Part shown: positions 1-8,841 of the stretch, piece by piece
How the letters are laid out: each line of letters starts with the position of its first letter
Numbering within the stretch: the stretch's first letter is position 1
Assembly (NCBI GenBank): GCA_023664535.1
Contig: JAMPFJ010000016.1
Coordinates: 1-64,000 of the forward strand
DNA length: 64,000 nt
From: Bacteroidales bacterium
Lineage (GTDB): Bacteria > Bacillota > Clostridia > Lachnospirales > Lachnospiraceae
Direction of reading: 5' to 3'
The notes under the pieces: generated by a model
Seen by the model: the letters and a program-made list of their open reading frames with translations, nothing else
Databases searched by the model: none
Told to the model about the DNA's origin: nothing
Made by a program: the position numbers and the translations under genes

Positions 1-163
1 CACCAAAACCGCCTTAGATTTACACCACTTTTACACCATTTCACTGAAAAAATATACAAATTTATAAGAAAATAATCCTCACTGGCACATTCCCTGACTT
101 CTTGTAATCCCTCTGTTTACAGTCTTTTGCAGACTTTTGACAAGAGGTAAAAATCCCCCAATT

Positions 164-190
164 CTTACAAAATTGTAAGCTTATTGTAAG
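164..190. promoter_or_regulatory. BceR-like operator upstream of the ABC transporter
   Basis: The inverted repeat CTTACAA-AA-TTGTAAG lies at 164-179 and is followed by a second imperfect copy, CTTATTGTAAG, at 180-190. It contains TTACA-N4-TGTAA, which matches the TNACA-N4-TGTAA consensus known for BceR-type response regulators that control Bce transporters. The site ends about 70 bp before the ATPase start. I could not place a convincing -35/-10 pair, which is common for activator-dependent Bce promoters. The cognate two-component genes are not downstream and may lie left of the window. Confidence 0.6.
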
Positions 191-260
191 CCGAATCAAT
201 GGCAGATAAGAAAAAAGAGGACTATGATACAGGTAAGAAAAAGGAAAGGATGAGTGCAGA

Positions 261-1028
261 ATGAAACATGTACTGGAAGTAAAGCAAATTGAAAAATATT
301 ATGGGAATAAGTCCAATCTGACAAGAGCCATTGATAATATCAGCTTCGAGGTGGACGAGGGGGAATTTGTCGGAATCATGGGCGCCAGCGGGAGCGGTAA
401 AACGACACTGTTGAATTGCATCTCGACGATTGACAGAGTGACGGCAGGGCATATTTTAATCAATGACGAGGATATCACGACGCTGAAAGGAAACCGGCTG
501 AATAAATTCAGGCGGGAGAGGCTGGGATTCATTTTTCAGGATTTTAATTTATTGGATACGTTGACTGCTTATGAAAATATTGCTTTAGCGCTCACCATTC
601 AGAGGGTAAAACCAATAGAGATTGACCAGAGGGTAAAAGAGATTGCGTCGAAATTGGATATTGTGGATATTTTAAACAAATATCCGTATCAGCTTTCCGG
701 CGGGCAGAAGCAGAGGACCGCATCGGCAAGGGCGATTATCACGAACCCTGAAATCATTCTGGCAGACGAGCCCACCGGCGCATTGGACTCCAAATCGGCA
801 AGACAGCTTCTGGAAAGCTTTGAGACGTTGAACCGAAAAATGGGAGCAACTATATTGATGGTAACGCATGATGCTTATACAGCGAGCTATGCAGAAAGAA
901 TTTTGTTTATCAAGGATGGGTTGATTTTTAACGAATTGTTCCGGGGGAGTGATACCAGAAAGGAATTTTTTGAAAAGATTATTGAGATTGTTACCCTGCT
1001 TGGAGGTGAGCTTAATGATGCTATTTAA
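261..1028 (+). CDS. Bce-type ABC transporter ATP-binding protein
   Basis: This is the ATPase subunit of a peptide-antibiotic resistance or sensing ABC transporter of the BceA family. It is cytoplasmic and works with the FtsX-type permease encoded next. The 255-residue protein shows Walker A (GASGSGKTT, residues 41-49), the signature LSGGQKQR (about 145), Walker B with LADEPTGALDS (about 165) and the H-loop MVTHD (about 200). The ATG follows a GGAAAGGA ribosome site. Its last 14 bases overlap the permease start, which indicates translational coupling. The family usually exports or shields against bacitracin-like or lantibiotic peptides and doubles as a sensor for a BceS-type kinase. The substrate cannot be read from sequence. 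Confidence 0.93.
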   Translation: MKHVLEVKQIEKYYGNKSNLTRAIDNISFEVDEGEFVGIMGASGSGKTTLLNCISTIDRVTAGHILINDEDITTLKGNRLNKFRRERLGFIFQDFNLLDTLTAYENIALALTIQRVKPIEIDQRVKEIASKLDIVDILNKYPYQLSGGQKQRTASARAIITNPEIILADEPTGALDSKSARQLLESFETLNRKMGATILMVTHDAYTASYAERILFIKDGLIFNELFRGSDTRKEFFEKIIEIVTLLGGELNDAI

Positions 1029-3111
1029 GTTATCTGTTAAGAATATCAGGAAAAGCATTAAGGACTATACCATATATTTTCTGACATTGATTCTTGCTGT
1101 TGCAATTTTTTATATGTTCAATTCTTTGGACAGCCAGCAGGCAATGCTGGTGATGAGCAGTTCTACCAGAACAGTTGTGGAGCTGATGGTTGATTTGATT
1201 GCCGGGGTATCGGTATTTGTGGCGGTGATTTTGGGTTTCCTGATTATTTACGCCAATAACTTTTTGATTAAAAGGCGGAAAAAGGAATTTGGTCTTTATA
1301 TGACACTGGGAATGGGAAAAGGGAAAATTTCCCGGATATTGTTGATTGAAACGGTATTTATCGGATTGTTTTCTTTGACAGTCGGCTTGCTGATTGGAAT
1401 ATTCGGCTCGCAGCTTATGTCGATTTTGGTAGGAAAGCTTTTTATGGCGGATATGAGCGAGTTCAAATTCATCTTCTCCAAAGAGGCACTGCTGAAAACC
1501 TGTTTATATTTTGGCATAATGTACGTTGCGGTTATGCTGTTTAATGCAGTAACGATTTCTAAATGTAAGCTGATTGATTTGCTGACGGCAAGCAGGAAAA
1601 ATGAAAAAGTGAAAATGAAAAATCCTGTGCTGTGCGTGGCAGTATTTTTAACCGCAGTCAGTTTGTTGGGATATGCCTATTATAAAGTAACAGGGGACAT
1701 TGAAAGTCTTGACACAATCGACAAATTGACCGGACCTGTTCTTATGGGGTGTGTGTCCACGTTTTTGATTTTCTGGTCAATGTCCGGCTTTATATTAAGG
1801 CTTGTGCAGTCCCGGAAAAATGTATATTTAAGGGGGACGAACCTCTTTGTGCTGCGGCAGATTCACAACAAAATCAATACAACCGTAGTCAGCATGACTA
1901 TTATCTGCCTGTTGCTTTTTATGACGATATCCGTACTGTCTTCGTCGTTGTCGTTAAATAATTCCATGACAAAAGATTTAGAGGAAATGACGCCGGTAGA
2001 TATTAATTTATATAAGACGGCAAATCTGCCGGAGACGGATGAATATACAAAAGTGCAAATTGAAGATTCCAGGTTAAGCGTAAGTGACACATTAAAAAAC
2101 GCCGGTATGGATATGAGCCTGTTAAAGGACGTAGTAGAGATAAATATATATGCCACAAATGAACTGACATTAAAGGATACCCTTGGAGATGTCTGTGATG
2201 AAATAAGGGAAGAATATCCGTTTTTTCCCTATGATACGGCGCAGGAAATCGTCCGGCTGTCGGACTATAACCGGATTGCAAAGGAATACGGAATCCCCGA
2301 ATATGAATTGAGGGAAGACGAATATATCATTCTCTGTAATTATGATTATATAAAGGATAATGCAAGGGACAGGGCATTGGCAGCCGGAAGCAAAATTACC
2401 GTTGCCGGACAGGAATACAACAGCAGATATAAGGAGTGCCAGCCGGGATTTATTGAGATGTCAACCTCTCATACTAACAGTGGAATCATACTGGTTCCGG
2501 ATAGCTGCAAATTGACGGACGAGATGAAAAAACTGCATTTTCTGAGCGCCAATTATAACGTGGATACCCAGGAGGAAAAAGAAAAAATCGAGAGCATATT
2601 TGTGAATTACGGAGAGAACTCCGAGGATTACGGGGAAAATTCTGAGGTGCTTGATAAAATCCTGGATTCCGGGATTCAGCTGGACGGCATGACAAAGATA
2701 GCAATAGTGGAATCCAGCAGGGGAGTAGCGGTAATCATAATTTTTGTCGCCATCTATCTGGGCGTTATTTTTCTGATAGCCAGCTCGGCGATTCTGGCAT
2801 TAAAGGAGCTGACGGAAAATTCAGATAATAAGCAGCGGTATACGGTGCTTCGCAGAATTGGTGTGGACGAAGGGATGATAAACCAGGCGTTGTTTAGGCA
2901 GATAGGTATTTTCTTTTTGCTGCCGCTGGTGTTGGCAGTCATTCACTCCGTATTCGGAATCCAGTTTGCGTTAAAGCTGATAGCATTACAGGTGAAGCCG
3001 GAAGACATGCTGCCGTCGGTAATCGGCACAGCCGTATTTCTGGTCGCTGTCTATGGCGGATACTTTCTGGCAACTTATACGGGGAGTAAAAATATTATAA
3101 AAGAGGATTGA
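1015..3111 (+). CDS. Bce-type ABC transporter permease (FtsX family)
   Basis: This is the membrane permease partner of the preceding ATPase. The open frame extends further upstream, but the start is best placed at the ATGATG at 1015/1018 behind GGAGGTGAG (1001-1009), giving about 698 residues, a usual BceB length. The sequence shows a first membrane helix near residue 20-40, further helices around residues 60-210 and 225-300, a large soluble insert between the central helices (about residues 330-560), and a C-terminal bundle of three helices. This 10-helix plan with a big extracellular loop is typical of BceB, in which the loop helps detect the peptide. The sequence fixes the family but not the ligand. 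Confidence 0.9.
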   Translation: MMLFKLSVKNIRKSIKDYTIYFLTLILAVAIFYMFNSLDSQQAMLVMSSSTRTVVELMVDLIAGVSVFVAVILGFLIIYANNFLIKRRKKEFGLYMTLGMGKGKISRILLIETVFIGLFSLTVGLLIGIFGSQLMSILVGKLFMADMSEFKFIFSKEALLKTCLYFGIMYVAVMLFNAVTISKCKLIDLLTASRKNEKVKMKNPVLCVAVFLTAVSLLGYAYYKVTGDIESLDTIDKLTGPVLMGCVSTFLIFWSMSGFILRLVQSRKNVYLRGTNLFVLRQIHNKINTTVVSMTIICLLLFMTISVLSSSLSLNNSMTKDLEEMTPVDINLYKTANLPETDEYTKVQIEDSRLSVSDTLKNAGMDMSLLKDVVEINIYATNELTLKDTLGDVCDEIREEYPFFPYDTAQEIVRLSDYNRIAKEYGIPEYELREDEYIILCNYDYIKDNARDRALAAGSKITVAGQEYNSRYKECQPGFIEMSTSHTNSGIILVPDSCKLTDEMKKLHFLSANYNVDTQEEKEKIESIFVNYGENSEDYGENSEVLDKILDSGIQLDGMTKIAIVESSRGVAVIIIFVAIYLGVIFLIASSAILALKELTENSDNKQRYTVLRRIGVDEGMINQALFRQIGIFFLLPLVLAVIHSVFGIQFALKLIALQVKPEDMLPSVIGTAVFLVAVYGGYFLATYTGSKNIIKED

Positions 3112-3124
3112 CAGGAAAGAGCGG

Positions 3125-3153
3125 TTGCAATTTCGGGCGTTTAATACTATACT
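3125..3153 (+). promoter_or_regulatory. sigma-A type promoter for queF
   Basis: TTGCAA (3125-3130), a 17-bp spacer and TATACT (3148-3153) lie about 67 bp upstream of the queF start, just after the permease stop. I looked for a preQ1 riboswitch in the leader and did not find a convincing one. Confidence 0.6.
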
Positions 3154-3219
3154 TACAGTGCAGGGGAAGTTAATAAACCCTATGTAGAATACGATGGACG
3201 GAAAGCGGGAAAGAGTGGG

Positions 3220-3717
3220 ATGAACGGACGTAAGAATGAAGAATTAGAAGGCGTAACATTGTTGGGAAATCAGGGAACAAAATATCCGCAGGATTATGCA
3301 CCGGAGATTCTGGAAACATTTTTGAATAAACATACGGATAATGATTATTTTGTTAAGTTTAACTGCCCGGAATTTACTTCCCTTTGTCCGATTACCGGAC
3401 AGCCGGATTTTGCGACGATTTATATTTCCTATGTTCCCGACAAGCTTATGGTAGAATCCAAATCATTGAAGCTGTATTTATTCAGCTTCCGGAACCACGG
3501 CGATTTCCATGAGGACTGCGTGAATATTATCATGAAGGATTTGATTAAGCTGATGGAGCCGAAATATATTGAAGTGTGGGGGAAATTTACTCCGAGGGGC
3601 GGAATTTCCATAGACCCATATTGCAACTATGGCAGACCGGGAACAAAATGGGAGGAGGCTGCGTGGAACCGTCTTGCAAATCATGACCTGTATCCGGAGA
3701 AAATCGATAACCGGTAA
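3220..3717 (+). CDS. queF: NADPH-dependent preQ0 reductase QueF
   Basis: QueF reduces 7-cyano-7-deazaguanine (preQ0) to preQ1 with two NADPH in the cytoplasm, the last step before insertion into tRNA on the way to queuosine. The 165-residue protein is the short single-domain (YkvM-like) form. It has the catalytic cysteine in [12 protein letters not shown] (Cys56) with Asp63 seven residues on. The family stretch [19 protein letters not shown] follows and contributes substrate and NADPH contacts. No queC, queD or queE is adjacent, so this gene is separated from the rest of the pathway. The folC stop-start gap is short, so both may share the promoter at 3125-3153. Confidence 0.95.
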   Translation: MNGRKNEELEGVTLLGNQGTKYPQDYAPEILETFLNKHTDNDYFVKFNCPEFTSLCPITGQPDFATIYISYVPDKLMVESKSLKLYLFSFRNHGDFHEDCVNIIMKDLIKLMEPKYIEVWGKFTPRGGISIDPYCNYGRPGTKWEEAAWNRLANHDLYPEKIDNR

Positions 3718-3737
3718 CAGGCGGAACGGAGACTGTG

Positions 3738-5072
3738 ATGAGTTATCAGGAATGTGTGGATTACCTTTTATCGGTTCCCCTGTTTGCGGACAAACTGGGA
3801 ACCGATAACTTAAATCGAATATTGGATATTATGGGGCATCCGGAGAGAAGTTATCCGGTTATCCATGTGGCAGGTACGAATGGAAAAGGCTCTACCTGCT
3901 CTTTTTTGGCGTCAATTCTGGAGCAGTCAGGGAAAAGGGTCGGCTTGTTTACTTCACCGCATCTTTTAAGAATCAATGAGCGGCTCCGAATAAACCGGGA
4001 TATCATTTCCGATGAAGATTTTATGGAAGTGTTTGAAGAGACAATGAAGGGCGTCCGGCTGGCAAAGGATAGGGGAATTTCCCACCCGTCCTTTTTTGAA
4101 TTGCTGTTTTTAATGGCGGCGGTTTATTTCCGTAAACAGGGGGTGGACTACGCCGTTTTTGAAACGGGAATGGGCGGCAGGCTGGATGCGACCAATGTGG
4201 TAAAGCCGGTACTCTGTATTCTGACGTCGGTAGGGCTGGACCATATGCAGTATCTGGGGAATACCCTTGAGCAGATTGCACAGGAAAAAGCGGGTATTAT
4301 GAAAACAGGTGTTCCGGTAGTTTTTTTTGACCGGAAGGACGCAGCAACCCCAGTAATTTACAGATATTCCCAAAAAATAGGGGCAAAACTGCATACTGTC
4401 GAAAATTCTCAGTATAATTTATTAAAAATTACGGAAAAAGCCATTGATTTTTCTTTCAATAGTGGTTATTATAGGTATTGTAGTTTAAAAATTAGAAAAA
4501 CTGCGCTTTACCAGATTGAAAATGCCATATTGGCGGTAAAAGCGTATGAACTATTGTTAAATATGACAGAGAGTATCGGCAATGAAGCTTTGGAGGAAAC
4601 AACGGAAGCCGGTTGCCGGTTAACAGATAGAAATATAACAGATATCCAGACTGGGTTATATCAAATGGTCTGGAGGGGCAGAATGGAGTGTATTGCAGAA
4701 CGTGTATACATAGACGGTGCGCACAACTGTGACGCCATTGATGCATTTTGCCGGACACTGGAGACACTGTTCCCTGGTGAACAGAAGATTTTATTATTTG
4801 CCGTTTCAAAGGATAAGGATTACGAGGGCATGGTTGAACGGCTTTGCAGGATTTCTTTTGAGGAGATTATTCTTGTACGTTACAAAGGAAGCCGTGCAGC
4901 AGAGTTTGATGCGGTAGAAGCAGCATTTAGACGTTTTTCTGGTAGTAAGATTACCGGTTTTGAAGATATAAGAGAAGGCTTTTTGTATGGGAAAAGCCAT
5001 GTTAAAGATTCGTATTTATTTTGTGTTGGCTCGTTATATCTGGCAGGTGACTTACTCGGTTTAGGAGTATAG
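3738..5072 (+). CDS. folC: Bifunctional folylpolyglutamate/dihydrofolate synthase
   Basis: FolC adds L-glutamate to dihydropteroate or tetrahydrofolate with ATP in the cytoplasm, keeping folates in the cell and active for their enzymes. The sequence has the Mur-ligase-type ATP loop (VAGTNGKGSTC, about residue 42-52), the TSPHL motif nearby, the family signature ETGMGGRLDATN, HMQYLG, and a C-terminal domain with DGAHN. At about 444 residues it is full length. A GTG at 3735 directly precedes the ATG at 3738, and I prefer the ATG. The gene starts 20 bases after queF and is followed immediately by the 49-codon ORF. Confidence 0.93.
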   Translation: MSYQECVDYLLSVPLFADKLGTDNLNRILDIMGHPERSYPVIHVAGTNGKGSTCSFLASILEQSGKRVGLFTSPHLLRINERLRINRDIISDEDFMEVFEETMKGVRLAKDRGISHPSFFELLFLMAAVYFRKQGVDYAVFETGMGGRLDATNVVKPVLCILTSVGLDHMQYLGNTLEQIAQEKAGIMKTGVPVVFFDRKDAATPVIYRYSQKIGAKLHTVENSQYNLLKITEKAIDFSFNSGYYRYCSLKIRKTALYQIENAILAVKAYELLLNMTESIGNEALEETTEAGCRLTDRNITDIQTGLYQMVWRGRMECIAERVYIDGAHNCDAIDAFCRTLETLFPGEQKILLFAVSKDKDYEGMVERLCRISFEEIILVRYKGSRAAEFDAVEAAFRRFSGSKITGFEDIREGFLYGKSHVKDSYLFCVGSLYLAGDLLGLGV

Positions 5073-5075
5073 ATT

Positions 5076-5225
5076 ATGATAAATTTTGACGAAGAGGTTA
5101 GAAAGTTTAAGCCCTGCCTTGAGTTGTCTCAGGCAGAGGATGCGATATATAAAAATGATGTAAAGGATATTACGGATGTATTAGAGGAAATGTTATTACA
5201 GTTGAATGGTAAGAAAGGCAAATAG
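5076..5225 (+). CDS. Small acidic protein of unknown function (49 aa)
   Basis: This short ORF sits three bases after folC and ends a few bases before the next gene. It starts at ATG 5076 behind TTAGGAGT, a good ribosome site at the end of folC. The 49-residue product begins MINFDEEVRKF, is acidic and helical in appearance, and has no membrane segment or cysteine pair. Its tight packing between two coding genes and its own ribosome site make it very likely a real gene. I recall similar small ORFs next to folC in related clostridia, but I cannot verify this here. Function unknown. Confidence 0.65.
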   Translation: MINFDEEVRKFKPCLELSQAEDAIYKNDVKDITDVLEEMLLQLNGKKGK

Positions 5226-5237
5226 GCGGTGAAGAAT

Positions 5238-6554
5238 ATGGAGTGTTTGAATTGTGGAGCACCTGTATTGGAGAACGGACACTGCAGCGAATGCGGAATG
5301 AACTATCAGCTGTTAGCAAAAGCCTATAATACATCAAATTATTATTACAATTTAGGATTGGACAGAGCGAGTGTCAGAGACCTTACAGGTGCAGTGGATG
5401 CACTGAATTTAGCGTTGAAATACAATAAACAGAATATCAACGCAAGGAATTTATTAGGACTTATTCATTATGAGATGGGGGAAACAGTTTTAGGGCTGAC
5501 CCAGTGGGTAATCAGTAACAATTATTATCCCGGTGAAGAGAATATTGCGGGGGAGTACATTAAAGAAGTACAGGCGGATACCCAGAGGCTGGAGGAGGCA
5601 AATCAGCTTGCCAAGCAGTTTAACCAGGCTTTAGGGCATGCTAAGCATGGAACAAAGGATTTGGCGTTTATTCAGTTGAAAAGGATTTTATCCAGCTATC
5701 CGCATTTCGTAAAGGGATATTTGCTGCTGGCGCTTTTGTATATGGATAACGGTAATCCGGACAAAGCAAAAAAAGCCCTGAAAAGAGTGCTTCGGATTGA
5801 TAAGAATAATACGCTTGCAGTAAAATATCTGGCGGAAATGGGCGTTGCGCCAAGAGATATTATCGGAATGAAGGAAAGCAGTGTACGGATTGATGTGGAT
5901 TCCGCTTATTCGGACGAGGACCAGTTTAAATCGGATTTGGAAACCTTTGTGCAAAAAGGGCTTGCGGATATAGATAATCCGGATTTGTCGGTCGGTTCCT
6001 ACAAGGAAATCAATCATAACAAATTTAACCTGGTCTACGTTTCGGTAGGCTTGATTGTAGGGATTTTAGCGTTCTGGCTGCTGATTCTTCCGACTAAGTT
6101 AAATTCAGCAAATCAGCAGAACCGGAAGCAACAGCTGGATTACAGTGAAGAAATTTCCAAGAAGAACGTAACCATATCCGATTTGGAGAGCCGGATTAGC
6201 GATTTGGAGGAGCAGATTGCGGAGGCGGAAGAAAAATCCTCCGAAGATGCACAGGAAGAGAAGGATTCCAAGGAAGCTTTTCAAATCATTAAAAACAGTA
6301 TGCCCAATACGGCATATGAAACATTATGTACGGAAGCGGCAAAAGCGATTGAAGCACGGATGTATACGAAAGCGATTGATATGTGCAATGTTGCTCTCCA
6401 GATACAGGAGGGAGAAGAAGCCTATTATTGCCTTGGACGGGCATACGCCGGTAACCAGGATGAGGAAAAGGCAAAGTCTGCCTTTACCACATTGAAAGAC
6501 AACTATCCTGAAAGTAGTCATATCGAAGAGATATCTGATTACCTTTCAGAGTAG
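5238..6554 (+). CDS. Zinc-ribbon, TPR-repeat membrane protein
   Basis: Unknown function. The protein opens with a zinc ribbon (CLNCG, then CSECG). Tetratricopeptide-like helices follow over residues about 30-210 (for example NLGLDRASVRDLTGAVDALNLALKY cut into TPR-type units). After these come a single membrane helix near residue 270-290, a coiled coil (SDLESRISDLEEQIAEAEE region) and a C-terminal TPR pair. The topology suggests a cytosolic N-terminal scaffold and an outside C-terminal TPR domain. The ATG at 5238 has AGGCGGTG six bases upstream. A GTG at 5229 is the alternative. It probably belongs to the folC transcription unit and is closed by the terminator at 6668-6702. Confidence 0.85.
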   Translation: MECLNCGAPVLENGHCSECGMNYQLLAKAYNTSNYYYNLGLDRASVRDLTGAVDALNLALKYNKQNINARNLLGLIHYEMGETVLGLTQWVISNNYYPGEENIAGEYIKEVQADTQRLEEANQLAKQFNQALGHAKHGTKDLAFIQLKRILSSYPHFVKGYLLLALLYMDNGNPDKAKKALKRVLRIDKNNTLAVKYLAEMGVAPRDIIGMKESSVRIDVDSAYSDEDQFKSDLETFVQKGLADIDNPDLSVGSYKEINHNKFNLVYVSVGLIVGILAFWLLILPTKLNSANQQNRKQQLDYSEEISKKNVTISDLESRISDLEEQIAEAEEKSSEDAQEEKDSKEAFQIIKNSMPNTAYETLCTEAAKAIEARMYTKAIDMCNVALQIQEGEEAYYCLGRAYAGNQDEEKAKSAFTTLKDNYPESSHIEEISDYLSE

Positions 6555-6667
6555 ATAAATTTAACTGTAGACAAATTTTAAAATGTTGATGTGAGCTTCC
6601 TGTAAAATGGAGGAGGGACGCCTGGCAAAAATACATTGCGATAAATAAATAAGATACGAAAGAAAAA

Positions 6668-6702
6668 CAGTAGATCTGTCTGGACAGGTCTATTGTTTTT
6701 TT
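6668..6702 (+). terminator. Rho-independent terminator before spoIIAA
   Basis: A stem of about 12 pairs (CAGTAGATCTGT with ACAGGTCTATTG, G-U pairs allowed) has a short CTGG loop and is followed by seven T residues. It ends only about 30 bases before the spoIIAA start codon. There is little room for a promoter between hairpin and gene. Confidence 0.75.
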
Positions 6703-6731
6703 GATTTTTAATAGAAAGTGAAGGGATGATT

Positions 6732-7091
6732 ATGAAGCAGGAACAATTATTTGAAGTGTCAGGAGAAACCCTGATTATCAATCTGCCTGAGGAGCTGGAC
6801 CACCATACTGCCGGAAAGATTAGGGAAGAAACGGATTATCTGTTTACCTGTAAGAAAATACGTGATGTTATTTTTGATTACCAGAATACGCATTTTATGG
6901 ACAGCTCCGGTATCGGGCTGGTGATGGGAAGATATCGGGAGGTGAGATACCTGAAAGGGGATGTTTATATTGTGGGAATCAATAAAAAGATTTCCAGAAT
7001 ATTAGAGATATCCGGTCTTTATCGGGTTGCGAGGGCAAAGAACAATGTGAAAGAGGCAATGCATGATATCCAGGGGAAATATAAAAATTAA
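6732..7091 (+). CDS. spoIIAA: Anti-sigma F factor antagonist SpoIIAA
   Basis: SpoIIAA is the STAS-domain antagonist that, when unphosphorylated, displaces sigma-F from SpoIIAB in the forespore. The protein is about 119 residues, the family size. It has the phosphoacceptor segment MDSSGIGLVMGRY, in which one of the paired serines is phosphorylated by SpoIIAB. Two ATGs are possible (6726 and 6732). The AAGGG ribosome site touches the first, so the second is better spaced. The gene is the first of the spoIIA operon (spoIIAA-spoIIAB-sigF) and lies about 30 bases after a strong terminator. I could not see a clear sigma-H promoter. Confidence 0.93.
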   Translation: MKQEQLFEVSGETLIINLPEELDHHTAGKIREETDYLFTCKKIRDVIFDYQNTHFMDSSGIGLVMGRYREVRYLKGDVYIVGINKKISRILEISGLYRVARAKNNVKEAMHDIQGKYKN

Positions 7092-7122
7092 CTATAGTTA
7101 AAAATAGAAAAGGGGAATAAAG

Positions 7123-7593
7123 ATGGAACATTTTAATAATCATATGATGGTGGAGTTTGACAGTATTTCAAAAAATGAAAGCTTTGCCAGAGTGGTAGTA
7201 GCAGCTTTCGTGACAAGGTTAAATCCTACGCTGGAGGAAATCGCAGATATTAAGACGGCGGTATCAGAGGCAGTGACAAATTCAATTATTCATGGCTATG
7301 AAAACAGCGAGGGACGTATTCAGATTGAAACGCATATCGTAGAGGATACGGTCACGGTAATTGTCAGGGATTATGGTGTGGGAATTGCGGATGTTGATAA
7401 GGCGATGGAGCCGTTATATACCTCAAAGCCGGAGCTGGAACGCTCGGGGATGGGATTTGCATTTATGGAGGCATTTATGGATGAGCTGTTTGTGGAATCC
7501 GAGGTGGGGAAAGGAACCAAGGTGACGATGCGTAAAGTTATCAAACCGGAAAATCATCAATCTGGGGGAGAAACAGGAAAAGAAAACAGATAG
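7123..7593 (+). CDS. spoIIAB: Anti-sigma F factor / serine kinase SpoIIAB
   Basis: SpoIIAB binds and holds sigma-F in the predivisional cell and phosphorylates SpoIIAA with ATP. The 156-residue protein is a GHKL ATPase. The N-box [12 protein letters not shown], the G1 segment RDYGVGI with its ATP-binding aspartate and the glycine-rich G2 segment SGMGFAFM are all present. The start has a good AAAGGGGA site. It lies 31 bases after spoIIAA and 11 bases before sigF, consistent with one tricistronic message. Confidence 0.95.
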   Translation: MEHFNNHMMVEFDSISKNESFARVVVAAFVTRLNPTLEEIADIKTAVSEAVTNSIIHGYENSEGRIQIETHIVEDTVTVIVRDYGVGIADVDKAMEPLYTSKPELERSGMGFAFMEAFMDELFVESEVGKGTKVTMRKVIKPENHQSGGETGKENR

Positions 7594-7604
7594 CAGGAGG
7601 CGTC

Positions 7605-8321
7605 ATGGACAAGACTTTAGAATTAATAAGGCTTGCAAAAGAGGGAAACCAGGACGCAAAAGAACAGCTTGTTACGGACAATCTGGGGCTGGTATGGGCG
7701 GTGGCAAGAAGATTTATCGGAAGAGGCCATGACTTAGAGGACCTGTATCAAATTGGCTGTATCGGGTTAATAAAATGCATTGATAAATTTGATTTATCCT
7801 ATGACGTGAAATTTTCTACTTATGCCGTGCCAATGATTAGCGGAGAAATAAAAAGATTTCTCCGGGACGACGGATTGATTAAGGTCAGCCGGACGTTGAA
7901 GGAGACGGCGTATAAGGTGAAAAAGGCAAGGGAGGAAATCATAAACCGGACGGGAATAGAACCGAAGCTGGAAGAGCTTTCTGAAATTTTGGAAATTGAC
8001 GTGGAGGAAATTGTTGCATCCCTTGAGGCGAATGTAGAGGTGGAATCGATTCATAAAACAATTTATCAAAATGACGGAAATGCAGTATATCTTGCGGACA
8101 AGATTGCCGACGAGAAAAATGAAAATGAAAAGCTGCTCAATCATATGGTAGTGGAGGGATTGCTTTCCCAGTTAAATGAAGTGGAAGAGAAAATTATAAA
8201 GCTGCGTTATTTTGAAAGCAAGACCCAGACGGAAATTGCAAAGGAGGTAGGAATTTCACAGGTACAGGTGAGCCGGATGGAAAAGAAAATATTGTTGAAA
8301 ATGCGGGAAAGCTATAAATGA
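7605..8321 (+). CDS. sigF: RNA polymerase sigma-F factor (forespore)
   Basis: Sigma-F is the first forespore-specific sigma factor. The 238-residue protein contains region 2 (DNLGLVWAVARRF, then DLEDLYQIGCIGLIKCIDKFD with the core-binding and melting segment KFSTYAVPMISGEIKRFLRDDG), region 3 and a region 4 helix-turn-helix (TQTEIAKEVGISQVQVSRME) for -35 recognition. The order with spoIIAA and spoIIAB identifies it as sigma-F and not sigma-G. The ribosome site AGGAGGCG lies six bases before the ATG. Activity is set by SpoIIAB and SpoIIAA encoded just upstream. Confidence 0.95.
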   Translation: MDKTLELIRLAKEGNQDAKEQLVTDNLGLVWAVARRFIGRGHDLEDLYQIGCIGLIKCIDKFDLSYDVKFSTYAVPMISGEIKRFLRDDGLIKVSRTLKETAYKVKKAREEIINRTGIEPKLEELSEILEIDVEEIVASLEANVEVESIHKTIYQNDGNAVYLADKIADEKNENEKLLNHMVVEGLLSQLNEVEEKIIKLRYFESKTQTEIAKEVGISQVQVSRMEKKILLKMRESYK

Positions 8322-8342
8322 TTTATGTTTGTTATCCGATAT
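8315..8342 (+). promoter_or_regulatory. Possible sigma-28-like promoter before the BlaI-type gene
   Basis: TAAA (8315-8318), 16 bases and TCCGATAT (8335-8342) resemble the flagellar sigma consensus TAAA-N15-GCCGATAA with imperfect spacing. The 13-mer TTGTTATCCGATA here occurs again at 15581-15593 before P3. It could equally be chance overlap with the sigF stop. Confidence 0.3.
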
Positions 8343-8442
8343 AAAAGATAATGGGGAAATTGCAGTGTGTGGTTTCTTTTGCAAATTGGCAGTGGAAAAG
8401 TGCAATTTCGACCTTATCAAATCAGAAGAAGGCGGTAAACAA

Positions 8443-8841
8443 ATGTCAAAGTTGGATTTAACACCGAGTGAAACGGAATGGCTGGTGATGGAGGTGCTCT
8501 GGGAAAGCACCGTCCCCATGGCGTCGATTGAGATTATCGGAAAGCTGCAGGCAATCAGGGAAATGTCACCGAAAACCGTGAGGGTTTTGCTCAATCGTTT
8601 GTATCAGAAAGGGATTATTGATTATACGGTTGATAAAAGGGATGCAAGAGTCTACCATTATTTTGCCGTAAAATCAAAGAGCGACTGTTTACGGGAAAAG
8701 AGCCGGAGATTTGCAGAGAGCTATTTTTCCGGAAATAAGACCGGTGCATTGGCAGCCTTGATTCAGACCTGTGACCTGACCGGGGAGCAGATTGCCGAAC
8801 TGGAAGAAATTCTGGAGAAGAGTAAAGAGGGAGGACAATAA
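8443..8841 (+). CDS. BlaI/MecI-family transcriptional repressor
   Basis: This is a winged-helix repressor of the BlaI/MecI/CopY family, about 132 residues. The open frame extends upstream to a TTG, but the ATG at 8443 sits behind GAAGGCGG and starts the typical family sequence (LTPSETEWLVMEVLWE). The wing and recognition helix region reads MSPKTVRVLLNRLYQKGII. In this family the paired membrane protease cleaves the repressor and relieves repression. The stop overlaps the protease start (TAATG). No beta-lactamase gene is adjacent, so the regulated target is unknown. Confidence 0.9.
   Translation: MSKLDLTPSETEWLVMEVLWESTVPMASIEIIGKLQAIREMSPKTVRVLLNRLYQKGIIDYTVDKRDARVYHYFAVKSKSDCLREKSRRFAESYFSGNKTGALAALIQTCDLTGEQIAELEEILEKSKEGGQ

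Noticed and set aside
3112..3219. preQ1 riboswitch before queF
   Set aside because: The short leader lacks a recognisable preQ1-I core with its A-rich tail, and I could not fit other classes by eye.
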